Positions 1 through 8,488 of a DNA stretch of 64,000 nucleotides are shown here, piece by piece. Every line of letters begins with the position of its first letter. The first letter of the stretch is position 1. Source of the stretch: Flavobacterium sp. Root901 (lineage in GTDB: Bacteria > Bacteroidota > Bacteroidia > Flavobacteriales > Flavobacteriaceae); NCBI RefSeq assembly GCF_001429765.1, contig NZ_LMJB01000010.1, forward strand, positions 1,290 through 65,289, in the 5' to 3' direction. The translations under genes and the position numbers were made by a program. Under the pieces are notes generated by a model. That model ran no database searches and was not told where the DNA came from. It saw only the letters and a program-made list of their open reading frames with translations.

Positions 1-217
1 AAAGCATATTAAAGAAAAAGGGCATTTAGAGAATATCCCAAGTGAGGAAGAAGTCTTGAAAAATGGAATTAATTTAGGAGAAATGAATTCTAAACTTTTA
101 CAAAAGATAGAAGAACTAACACTTTACACTATTGAACAGCAAAAAGAATTGAATAGTGTAAAAGCTAAATTGGAAAGGATTGAAAATCTGCTTAGCGAAA
201 AGTTGGAAAATAAATAA
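1..217 (+). CDS. Tail-fibre-type protein, C-terminal end only (cut by window start)
   Basis: The reading frame is open from base 2 to the TAA at 215-217 and its start lies outside the window. The visible 71 residues contain the pattern HLENIPSEEE, NGINLGEMN, LLQKIEELTLY and IEQQ, followed by a lysine/glutamate-rich coiled coil. This ending is very common in Bacteroidota tail-fibre-like and secreted repeat proteins, where it resembles an intramolecular-chaperone-type or trimerisation tail. The next gene has the same ending and starts 8 bases downstream, so the two are probably tandem paralogues in one operon. Nothing can be said about the N-terminal part or about secretion. Confidence 0.75.
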   Translation, partial: KHIKEKGHLENIPSEEEVLKNGINLGEMNSKLLQKIEELTLYTIEQQKELNSVKAKLERIENLLSEKLENK

Positions 218-225
218 AATAAATA

Positions 226-1063
226 ATGAAAAGAAACTTTTTATTTATAGTCGTATTGCTAATTGCACAAAATATTTTTTCACAAACCGGAGGAAGAAGA
301 TTTTTTTAATAAAAGCTTCTATGTTAACAATGTTACTCTTTTAGAATTAACAGATGATTTAGGACAATCTTTAAATGCAAATAATATTTATAAAGTACAA
401 TTGGTAGTGACAGGAACGGGAACAAAAACAGGTGCCGAATATTTAGTATGGAATGATATAACTACCACTTCATGGAAGATAAGAGGAGTTACTTTGTCTG
501 GAAATTCTTCAAATCATCCATTGCTTATTGTAGAGAATAATGTGGTAAAAGTCTATACAAAACATACTAGCAAATATACAGTTTATGCATTTGTTGAGGA
601 AATAATTTCTAATGAAGATGATGTACAGCCTTCGATCTTTGGAGCAAGCTTTCATTGGCAGAAAGACGGAACAACTTTATATAATGTTGACGGAAATGTT
701 GGTATCGGAACATCAGTTCCAGATGAAAGATTAACTGTAAGAGGAAAAATTCATGCACAGGAAATAAAGGTAGATATGTTAGGGGCATTGGTTCCTGATT
801 ATGTTTTTGAAAATAATTATAAATTAAGAAGCCTTAATGAAGTTGAAAATTATATTCAAGAAAATAGCCATTTACCAGAAATCCCTTCTGCAAAAGAATT
901 TGAGAAAAATGGAGTTCATTTAGCCGAAATGAACATGGCACTTTTAAAAAAAGTAGAGGAGTTAACATTATATGCTATTGAACAGCAAAAAAGCACCGAA
1001 AAATTAATGAAAATTATTGAAGACCAGAATAAAAGATTAAAGATTTTGGAAGGTAAAAAATAA
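226..1063 (+). pseudogene. Secreted tail-fibre-like protein, frameshifted in a T7 run
   Basis: Two frames must be joined to give a sensible protein. The ATG at 226 encodes a clear signal peptide (MKRNFLFIVVLLIAQNIFSQ) but this frame stops at TAA 307-309. The mature part continues in the next frame (NKSFYVNNV...) to the TAA at 1061-1063. The switch lies at a seven-T run, 301-307; removing one T restores a single protein of about 278 residues. The C-terminus has VGIGTSVP, the fibre-repeat type NVGIGT motif, then HLPEIPSAKEF, LAEMNMALLKKVEELTLY and a coiled coil like the gene upstream. The apparent start at 263 lies inside the signal-peptide sequence and has no leader of its own, so I do not accept it. 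The shift could be inactivation, phase variation or a base-calling error in the homopolymer. Confidence 0.65.
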
Positions 1064-1175
1064 AATTAGTTAGATAGTATAAAAAGGCATTTTGGTATGT
1101 ATCTCCTAATAATTTGTTGGTATTACCTAATGCCAATCGCTGTTGCGATTAAGTTTTGTAATTAATATCGGTATT

Positions 1176-1213
1176 AAAATGATTTGAATAACATTACGTT
1201 TTCAAACCATTTT
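1176..1213. terminator. Inverted repeat between convergent genes
   Basis: The arms at 1176-1187 (aaaatgatttga) and 1202-1213 (tcaaaccatttt) pair with one mismatch. They lie between the + gene ending at 1063 and the - gene ending at 1219. A+T-rich flanks on both sides fit a bidirectional terminator, although neither side has a long clean U tract. Confidence 0.4.
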
Positions 1214-1218
1214 GATAT

Positions 1219-3564
1219 TTAAGTCGAAAAAGTCAATCGTTTAGCTTTAAAATTGCTAAATAAAACTTGTTTTGCAATACTGATTGTTTCTTCGGTTTTA
1301 TAAATACTGCACCAGAATTTAATTTGTATTTTAAATTTATTGTCGGAAATTGAGTTGTAGTAAATCTGTGGTGTTCTGGTATAGTTTACCAAAGGCATAT
1401 TTTCGAGCGTTTTCAGAATAGTTGCATTGATATCTTCGGGCGATGCGTCTCCGCTGATTTCTATAGAAATATCTACTAATTTAAAATTATCCGTATAAGT
1501 CCAGTTGGTAATATTTTGTGATAATAAGTTACCATTTGGAATAATGATTTCGGCGCCGTTTGGAGCATTGATTTTCGTAGTACGTAATCCCATCGATTTT
1601 ACACGTCCGGATTCTGAACTGATATCAATTACATCTCCAATTTGAATAGGTTTGTCAAAAATCAAAATAATACCTGAAACGAAATTATTAACCACATTTT
1701 GAAGTCCGAGTCCAACACCAACACCTAAAGCTCCTAACAAAATGCTTAGTTTGTCTAAAGGCATTCCCGAAGCTGCAACGGCAAGAAGATATCCCACAAT
1801 AAGTACAACAAGTCTTGTTATCAGTAATTTAGAATGCTGTCTTTTGTTGACGTTTTCTTCGTTTTCATCTTCGATTTCTCCAAAAAAATACGCCACATAT
1901 TTTTGCAGTAAATGCGCAATCCAGACAATAATGAAAAACAAAACAATATTACCTAAAGTAAAGGTGATGCTTCCAATTGTATTCGGACGGCTTAACAAAG
2001 TCCTAAGAGAAGCACGCAATGATTCCCAAATATTTAAATTGGATGCAATAACAACCAGCCACATGTAACTGATTACGATAATAAAAGGCCTTTTTAGTGT
2101 ATCTGATAAACTTTCATAATCAAATATTTTTTCGATACCACGTTTTATTCGGGTTGTATATATCTGTAAAAGAATTATTTCTAAAATGATTTTTAGCAAA
2201 ACACTCAACGCAACAATCTGAGTAAGAGAAATAAAGGCAGTTAAAGTTAGCATATTTGAAAGAGATACTCTTCCAAAAAGATTATATAAAATCGATAAAC
2301 CATTTAGTCCGATAAAAATAATACTGGCCCATTTAAAGAAAGCTTTGATATACAATTGATCTTTTAAGCTTTTGATCTGAACAAGTCCGTATCGTATTCC
2401 GAGAATATTGATGATGATAAAAGAGCAGCGCTGAATTAATCCAACTCCAATAAATAAATCAAGGAAGCAAAGTGCAAAAAATAAACCGCAAAGAAGGAGC
2501 CAGTTTCGCATTGAAACCCCAGACCAATCTTTTTTGAATAATATGGTCAGAACACCCAGTAAAGATAATTGCAGCAATTCGAGAAAAAGGGCAGGAGCAT
2601 ATAAATTACTCACAACAGCAATGTTAAATCCTACCGCAGCAACTGGCAGTATTATACCTCTGTTTAAATATTTAAAGTTAAAAAGTGAAAGATTTTCAGC
2701 ATGTCCATTGCTTTTTAAATATTTGAGATTGCGGAAAATATACCAGCCCAACAATCCCATAAAAAAGCAAAGTGTAATCAATCCGCCTGCTTTGTAACTT
2801 AAATAATAAGCTGCAACATTTTCTTCAATTATAATTTTTGATTTGATGGTTTGTGCAACGATTTTTTTAGCTGTAGAATCACTGCTCCATAATGAAGGAT
2901 ATTCTTTTTTAAGAATGCTGATCCCGGATTTTTCCAGTTCGGTTTCAACTGTCGAAAGCGCATTTGATACAGCAATTTTATGTTCAACCGTCAGTCTTTT
3001 TTTATCATTTAAGATTCCCTGATTTTTAGTCATCAGACTGTCTGTCTGGAGATATGTTTTTTTAAGATTCGCTAATTCGATTTTAAACTGTTTTCTGCGA
3101 ATTGTATCCTTTATAAGTGTAAACAGGGTTTTGTCTTTACGGAGATCAATTATCCTGTTTTTGATTTTTTCTAAATTTTGATTTCTGGAATTAATTGCAT
3201 TATTCTGCTCGTTTAATTCCTGTTCAATTTCCTTTAAAACAATGCGATACATCTGCTGGTTTCGCACATTTGGATTCGCGCCTTTTAAACTTGCTAATAT
3301 AAGATCGAGTTTGCTTTCGGTTCTTTTAATTTCTCCAAAAAGATGAAAAGTACTTCCTTCAAAGTCAGCATCAGTGGCTGCAGATTTCAGGACTTCTCCG
3401 GCTTTTTCAATAGACATTAAGTAATCACTGTCAGTGGCAGTTTCTTCAAATAGTTTTGATTTGTTTTCTGTTCTTGAAGCAGCATTTTGAGAATACGAAA
3501 CTGATGTAAAAAACAGCATCAGCAATAAGGCGGATAAATAGAACGAATTTCTTTTTGAAAACAT
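1219..3564 (-). CDS. MscS/MscK-type mechanosensitive ion channel
   Basis: This is a small-conductance mechanosensitive channel family protein that would release solutes from the cell on hypo-osmotic shock. The 781 residues begin with a signal peptide (hydrophobic run followed by SVSYSQ), then about 220 periplasmic residues rich in coiled coil, then a series of hydrophobic helices from about residue 255. The MscS core is near residues 600-700: a glycine-rich pore helix GALGVGVGLGLQNVVNNF, then DKPIQIGDVIDI and a beta domain with IIIPNGNLLSQNITNW. The length and N-terminal extension are closer to MscK-type channels than to the 286-residue MscS. The gene stands alone, converging on the fibre-like genes to its left and separated from the phage-like element to its right by a terminator. 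Confidence 0.9.
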   Translation of the reverse strand: MFSKRNSFYLSALLLMLFFTSVSYSQNAASRTENKSKLFEETATDSDYLMSIEKAGEVLKSAATDADFEGSTFHLFGEIKRTESKLDLILASLKGANPNVRNQQMYRIVLKEIEQELNEQNNAINSRNQNLEKIKNRIIDLRKDKTLFTLIKDTIRRKQFKIELANLKKTYLQTDSLMTKNQGILNDKKRLTVEHKIAVSNALSTVETELEKSGISILKKEYPSLWSSDSTAKKIVAQTIKSKIIIEENVAAYYLSYKAGGLITLCFFMGLLGWYIFRNLKYLKSNGHAENLSLFNFKYLNRGIILPVAAVGFNIAVVSNLYAPALFLELLQLSLLGVLTILFKKDWSGVSMRNWLLLCGLFFALCFLDLFIGVGLIQRCSFIIINILGIRYGLVQIKSLKDQLYIKAFFKWASIIFIGLNGLSILYNLFGRVSLSNMLTLTAFISLTQIVALSVLLKIILEIILLQIYTTRIKRGIEKIFDYESLSDTLKRPFIIVISYMWLVVIASNLNIWESLRASLRTLLSRPNTIGSITFTLGNIVLFFIIVWIAHLLQKYVAYFFGEIEDENEENVNKRQHSKLLITRLVVLIVGYLLAVAASGMPLDKLSILLGALGVGVGLGLQNVVNNFVSGIILIFDKPIQIGDVIDISSESGRVKSMGLRTTKINAPNGAEIIIPNGNLLSQNITNWTYTDNFKLVDISIEISGDASPEDINATILKTLENMPLVNYTRTPQIYYNSISDNKFKIQIKFWCSIYKTEETISIAKQVLFSNFKAKRLTFST

Positions 3565-3666
3565 AATTAATTTGGTGATTTAAGGTCTCCAAATTTAATT
3601 GTTTTTTGGATAGGATTAGCTTCTATAGTTTGTATATTCTTTATTTAATTAAGTATTTTAAATAAA

Positions 3667-3699
3667 AAATCCCAACTTCTTATTTGAAGTTGGGATTTT
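3667..3699 (-). terminator. Strong rho-independent terminator ending the fibre-gene array
   Basis: A perfect stem of aaaatcccaacttc (3667-3680) with its complement (3686-3699) has a short loop. On the minus strand it is followed by a run of T. It lies 27 bases past the stop of the 547-aa gene, so it closes the long minus-strand gene row. Confidence 0.85.
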
Positions 3700-3725
3700 G
3701 ATCTTTTGGAATAAGATGAATTTTA

Positions 3726-5369
3726 TTACCAGGTTTTTCGACCTGCAATAGATTCTGATATATTTATTATTTCATGTAATTTTGTTACTTGAGAATCTGA
3801 TAAACCATTGTGTATTATCGCCATTTGTAAGCGTTGATTAGAATATGATCTGGGACCATTTCCGTAATTCTCACATCCTATGTAAATATTTCCATTATAA
3901 AAGCTGTTGAGAGCATTTGCGACAACATCCGTCCCAATTAAGTTTCCATTCCTAAAAGCGGCAGTTTTATTAGTTGAAGTTTTTGATCCTGTAAGTATTC
4001 CCTTTGCATCCAAAAATGTATTACTACAGGTATTACCTGTAATTGAAATATTAGTGTATGCAGGTGATAGGGTAGAATTTCTTAGAGCTAATCGTGTTAT
4101 ATTGATGCTATTATTGGAAACTCCAATTTCTACTGCGTCATTAGAAGTTGGGACATTAGAAGTTCCCGAAACGACGGTAAGCCCAAAATTTATATTACTC
4201 ACTAATGAAATTGGATTAAAATAAGTATTCGCATAAGCATTGGTTCCGTTTAACTGAAATCCTAAACTCGAATATGATCCTGTACCGCTAAATGTAAGCC
4301 TAAATGCATTATTTGTGTCTATTGGTTTTTTTGCATTCCATTTGTGCTGTGTAGAAGATGAACCTTTAAATAAATATAATGCATGAATTTCATTCCAAAG
4401 GGAATTATTAATTAATTGGAATATAATATATTTACTCGATTCTAAATCAGATGTAGTATTTAAACCCGAAACATTTATATAGGTTGTGGCCTCATCAGTA
4501 TTTTCATAATAGCTGTCTGAATAGTCAGCGGTAGTGACATTAATGATATTACTTAAAAATGATTTATTATAAAAAATATCGACAGCGATCAATTGTATTT
4601 TATAGTGAGTGTCTTTTGATAATCCACTAATAAGATCACCGCTTTTTTTTAAGTCATGACTATAAATACCATTTACATAAACTTCATAATAATCAATAGA
4701 ATTTGTACTATTTGGTTGAGTAAGATTTAATTGCAATGCTGTATTGTAAATCTTTCCGATTGATAGATCTGTGATTTCATCCGGTTTTGTGAAATTAGTA
4801 ACATACATAACTGTATTATTTGTAGCTAAGTAGGCAAGATCTCCCTCAGTATTACCTGAATTTATAGTCTGTAATATTGGATTTGCATATATTTTACCTA
4901 AATTCAGGTTTCCTGATCTAAAAATTCCTTCATTTAATGGAGTGCTTCCAATACTAGTAACGGAAGGGATATATAGCTTTTTTAAACGGTTTTTTGGTCT
5001 TCCATTTGGATATAAATTTTGATCAAAAGCTTGACCAGAAATATAAGTCGCGTTGGGAAAATAACCTTCTATTAAACCACTATTATAAAATCCCTGATAT
5101 CCTATTCCAGAAACAATTCCGGTAGGATCTTTGTAGTAGGTGACCTGATTTAAGTCACTTCCATAGAATCCCTTAACTTCATAATTCCCGCCTATTATAG
5201 CACATTCAATATCATCGTTAATTACCCGAAAAAGCTTGATTCGATTGACAGCAATTCCTAATTTTGCAGCAAGTAGAGCAGGTGTATTAACAGTTGGACC
5301 AATACCACCAATGTATGTGTTTATCTTGTAATTTAATTTTCCAAAAACAGTATTTTGTAATAGGCTCAT
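3726..5369 (-). CDS. Fibre-like adhesin with SLLQNTVFG head, FN3-like and LamG-like parts
   Basis: The 547 residues have no signal peptide. Residues 1-10 (MSLLQNTVFG) match the start of two other genes in this array. Residues about 75-180 resemble BspA-type surface repeats (GFYNSGLIEGYFPNATYISGQAF). Residues about 190-280 look like one fibronectin type III domain (KPDEITDLSIG ... YEVYVNG ... YKIQLIAVD). The rest is beta-rich and ends with a concanavalin/LamG-like stretch. Such mosaics bind surfaces or sugars in phage tips and adhesins. It is the last gene of the array, directly before a terminator. Binding target is unknown. The shared head suggests docking to a common partner (inference). 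Confidence 0.7.
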   Translation of the reverse strand: MSLLQNTVFGKLNYKINTYIGGIGPTVNTPALLAAKLGIAVNRIKLFRVINDDIECAIIGGNYEVKGFYGSDLNQVTYYKDPTGIVSGIGYQGFYNSGLIEGYFPNATYISGQAFDQNLYPNGRPKNRLKKLYIPSVTSIGSTPLNEGIFRSGNLNLGKIYANPILQTINSGNTEGDLAYLATNNTVMYVTNFTKPDEITDLSIGKIYNTALQLNLTQPNSTNSIDYYEVYVNGIYSHDLKKSGDLISGLSKDTHYKIQLIAVDIFYNKSFLSNIINVTTADYSDSYYENTDEATTYINVSGLNTTSDLESSKYIIFQLINNSLWNEIHALYLFKGSSSTQHKWNAKKPIDTNNAFRLTFSGTGSYSSLGFQLNGTNAYANTYFNPISLVSNINFGLTVVSGTSNVPTSNDAVEIGVSNNSINITRLALRNSTLSPAYTNISITGNTCSNTFLDAKGILTGSKTSTNKTAAFRNGNLIGTDVVANALNSFYNGNIYIGCENYGNGPRSYSNQRLQMAIIHNGLSDSQVTKLHEIINISESIAGRKTW

Positions 5370-5456
5370 AATTAATTTTTTTAGTCTGTTAATGAATCAA
5401 GCAGAAAGATATGGTTGATCCTATTGTTGATCCTATTGTTATTTATAAATTAAACT

Positions 5457-6329
5457 TTATCCAGAAATTGCTATGGCCTGATAATTTAAAATATCACCTT
5501 TTAGATTCCATGTCGATCCATAATCAGACGATACATAAATATAACCGGTTGATACCGCTGTAACTTGTGTTTTTCCATCTTTACTTATGTCTAAACATGT
5601 ATAATAAACATTATTTAAAGTATTTGTGTTTACAGTCCATGTAGCTCCATAATCTGAAGAGATGTGAATAAACTTATTTGAACCTATTACAGTCTGATAT
5701 TTCCCGTCAAAACTCATAGCAGCTTTTGGGGTTGTGAAATTACCCAATGCAGCTTTATTTGTCCATGTTAAACCTCCATCAGCAGATACTTTTATCGTAT
5801 TTCCAAGTCCAACAGCAGTTATATATTGTCCGTCATCAGAACAGCATACAGCAGAAATAATCCCCAAACCAGTTATCGTACTCCAATTTGCGCCATAATT
5901 TGTTGATCTGGTAATATTAGCGGCATCTATATTTGTTGTAAGCTGATATTGTCCGGTTCTGCTCACAAAGCAATCTCGTCTTCCTCCTGTTACAGCTAAT
6001 TACCAAGTACTACCATAATCAATTGATTTATAAGTGTCACCAGAAGATTGTGTTACTAACTGATACTTTCCATTCTGACTCATTGATGCACAATAATAAA
6101 CAGCGCTAGGTAATGGTGCGGCAATAAAAGTCTGGCCAAAATCCGAAGATAACATAACGTTCGAATTCGTTGCGATAGTGATGTATTTTGTTGTTTCGGA
6201 TATTGAAATGCCCCTTGTTGATGTGGAAAGACTTCCATTTGAAAAACTCAAACCATCATTGACGGATCTCTGATAAAAAGATGCATAAGCACCTGCAATT
6301 ACATTATCTGCCAACCATAAAGTAATCAT
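5457..6329 (-). pseudogene. Sortilin/BNR-like repeat protein, interrupted by an in-frame stop
   Basis: Two open stretches, 6329-6000 and 5966-5457, lie in the same frame and form one repeat protein broken by a TAA at 6002-6000. Each repeat carries an Asp-box-like S-x-D-x-G-x-T-W motif (SSDYGATW, SSDYGSTW, SADGGLTW, STNYGANW) roughly every 40 residues, as in beta-propellers of the BNR/sortilin type. The stop falls exactly after one such motif (SIDYGSTW) and the frame stays open and repeat-like behind it. The protein lacks the SLLQNTVFG or NRIKVADLE head of its neighbours, and its apparent ATG lies inside a perfect hairpin. Both facts suggest a decayed or 5'-truncated cassette. Translation by readthrough or from the GTG at 5966 cannot be excluded. 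Confidence 0.7.
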
Positions 6330-6364
6330 TTCTGAATATTTTTAATATTCAGAAATGATTACTT
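6320..6364 (-). terminator. Perfect 21-bp hairpin overlapping a start codon
   Basis: The arms at 6320-6340 and 6344-6364 are perfectly complementary over 21 bp with a TTT loop. It sits 33 bases behind the stop of the LamG gene, as a terminator would, but also contains the ATG (6327-6329) of the next repeat-protein ORF, whose ribosome binding region would be buried in the stem. No long U tract follows on the minus strand. Confidence 0.6.
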
Positions 6365-6396
6365 TAAGAATTATAAGAAACTTATTGTGCTTTATT

Positions 6397-7146
6397 TTAA
6401 AAAGGAAAAGATATTGCATTTCCTGAATTATACAGTTTATTTACAGCATTTTGAGTTAATTCGCGATTTTTCCAAATCCCAACTTCATCCACATATCCAA
6501 TATGTCTTAAAGTTGAGGATAAATCCCAGCCAGCAGCACCGATTCTAATTTTACTGCTTCCTATGTTCATTCCTAAGTACTGACCAATACTTGTATCACT
6601 TATCGGTTGACTTATTGAATTAATGTATATTTTAGTACCAGAAACTGTTTTTGAACCATTCTCTGTAACTACTATATGATACCAATTATTTAAAGTTATA
6701 ATTCCATTTGGAGTTAGGGCACTTTGATAAATGGTATTTGATCCAGCTGAAAATTTAGTTAAAGTTGCGGCACCGTAAGGAGTTAAACGGATTTGCCATT
6801 CAACATCTGTAGAATCATTTCTTTTATTAATAATCCAATTTCCAGTTGATGAAAAATTAGTTGCGTAAAGCCATAAAGAAATTGAAAAAGGAATGTCAAC
6901 TCCATTTCCTGATGTAAAGCTAAAGTTTAGATTGTTTGGGATATCAACATAGACAATATTTGAAGATGGAAAATTTATAGCATTCCCTATTTTTCCGCTT
7001 ACATAATTTGTATTGGTAACGATTCCATTTGGGGATAGACCAGTTGATTCCTTAACATCTCCATTAAATTTGTAATAAGCAACTAAATTATCTTCTAGTT
7101 TTAATCTTTTTTTTCCAAAAACAGTATTCTGTAATAAGCTTCCCAT
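6397..7146 (-). CDS. LamG/concanavalin-type fibre tip protein with SLLQNTVFG head
   Basis: The 249 residues start with MGSLLQNTVFGKK, the head shared with the 547- and 599-aa proteins. From about residue 20 there is a typical LamG-like jelly-roll pattern: LVAYYKFNGDVKESTG, FSISLWLYATN, WYHIVVTENGS, TKIYINSI and YVDEVGIWKNRELT. LamG domains commonly bind carbohydrates or proteins. There is no signal peptide. It follows the YadA-like fibre gene with only 2 bases between them (7149 to 7146), so the two are likely made together as shaft and tip. Confidence 0.75.
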   Translation of the reverse strand: MGSLLQNTVFGKKRLKLEDNLVAYYKFNGDVKESTGLSPNGIVTNTNYVSGKIGNAINFPSSNIVYVDIPNNLNFSFTSGNGVDIPFSISLWLYATNFSSTGNWIINKRNDSTDVEWQIRLTPYGAATLTKFSAGSNTIYQSALTPNGIITLNNWYHIVVTENGSKTVSGTKIYINSISQPISDTSIGQYLGMNIGSSKIRIGAAGWDLSSTLRHIGYVDEVGIWKNRELTQNAVNKLYNSGNAISFPF

Positions 7147-7148
7147 AA

Positions 7149-8429
7149 TTATACACCTAATAATAAAATACTATTTGTATTTCCTCTTTTCGTAAAAGTG
7201 AAAATTTGTTTTTCCCCAGTAGGCGAAGGCGTTCCGAATAGCCATGTATGTGGTGTAGTAATTGCCCAAGTAACATTTACACCAGGTAATGTAATGCCAT
7301 TAAAGATAAAGTTTTCTGGTAATGAGGCAGGTACTGTAATGGTACAGCTAGTTGTGAATAATATTGTTTTACCAAGCCATTCAGAAGAAATATTTTGGCT
7401 TGAACTAATTTCTAGCTGATCATAATTATTTTTTAATTTATCCAAAAGATATTCTTTCGTAACAATTGCTTTTCCTGAAGTGTTAGCGTCAATTAGAGTA
7501 TTTGTTTGAGATGGTAAAGATGCCAGGTTATCTGCATTGCTTACAAATTTATTCCCAATATTTACAATACCGCTGGCTGCTGCATCGGCTGCTGATCCTT
7601 CAGATCCAATGTATATGTTAAAATTTCCTGTAGTAACGTAATGGCCGGCAAATTTACCCATGGCAACATTACCATATCCTGTTGTTAGAGATATTAAAGA
7701 ATAATTACCAAATGCATTATTCGAATGTCCAGCCGTATTTGCTGTCAACGAACTGTGTCCTAGTGCGGTATTAGAAAAACCACTAGTGTTATAACGAAGT
7801 GAATATGTTCCAACTGCTACATTCTTATCAGTTCCAGTTGCATCATACATGCAATATGCACCAACTGCAACTGATTCTCCCAAACCGCTTATTAATTTGG
7901 CTAATGATGAATTACCAACAGCAACATTATAAGGCGAGGTTAAATTTGTTCCTAAAGATTTATAACCCAAAGCTGTATTGTAACTTCCAGTTGTATTATT
8001 GGCTAATGAATTTTCGCCAAAGGCATTATTATAAGTCCCTGTAGTATTTGCTCTTAGTGCCCAGTTTCCTAATGCAGTATTATCTTTTCCTGTTGTATTA
8101 GAAGCCAGAGCCTCTTCACCAATCGCAGTATTATTGGAACCAGTTGTACTGTTAGATAACGAACCCATACCTAAAACTGTGTTTCCAGTTCCAGTTCCGG
8201 ACCCAATACCAATTCTAACATTGTTTATAAGTTTATCTTCTCCACCTAATTCCTGTAAAGAAGTATTGTCAACAATCCCTGATTGTGTTGCTGAGACAGG
8301 ATCTGCAGGAGGAATTAAAGTATTAACATCTTTAAATTCTAATTCACCATCAACATTGGTAACTAAAGTCTTATTTTCGAGATTTTTTTCTAAATCGGCT
8401 ACTTTTATTCTGTTATATTTCGTGCTCAT
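7149..8429 (-). CDS. Fibre protein with YadA-head-like repeats and NRIKVADLE head
   Basis: Residues 1-35 (MSTKYNRIKVADLEKN ... GELEFKDVN) form a head module shared with the 569-aa and 382-aa proteins. Residues about 70-290 are repeats of roughly 14-24 residues built on the pattern GxxNTAIGxxALxxNTTG, the left-handed beta-roll repeat seen in YadA-like heads and many fibre proteins. A C-terminal beta-rich domain of about 90 residues follows. There is no signal peptide or membrane anchor, so it is not a classical autotransporter. Phage-type fibre is the best reading. It is paired tightly with the LamG gene downstream. Confidence 0.75.
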   Translation of the reverse strand: MSTKYNRIKVADLEKNLENKTLVTNVDGELEFKDVNTLIPPADPVSATQSGIVDNTSLQELGGEDKLINNVRIGIGSGTGTGNTVLGMGSLSNSTTGSNNTAIGEEALASNTTGKDNTALGNWALRANTTGTYNNAFGENSLANNTTGSYNTALGYKSLGTNLTSPYNVAVGNSSLAKLISGLGESVAVGAYCMYDATGTDKNVAVGTYSLRYNTSGFSNTALGHSSLTANTAGHSNNAFGNYSLISLTTGYGNVAMGKFAGHYVTTGNFNIYIGSEGSAADAAASGIVNIGNKFVSNADNLASLPSQTNTLIDANTSGKAIVTKEYLLDKLKNNYDQLEISSSQNISSEWLGKTILFTTSCTITVPASLPENFIFNGITLPGVNVTWAITTPHTWLFGTPSPTGEKQIFTFTKRGNTNSILLLGV

Positions 8430-8488
8430 TTGTTTTTAATTATTGTTGTTTAAATAGATTTTGAAATTTATATGAAGGATATTAGTAT

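Noticed and set aside
1742..2797. Open frames on the + strand inside the MscS gene
   Set aside because: They are shadows of a strongly coding minus-strand gene, with no recognisable protein pattern or leader.
7799..8044. Repetitive + frame rich in Gln, His and Leu
   Set aside because: It is the antisense reading of the YadA-like repeats; the apparent repeat pattern comes from the coding strand.
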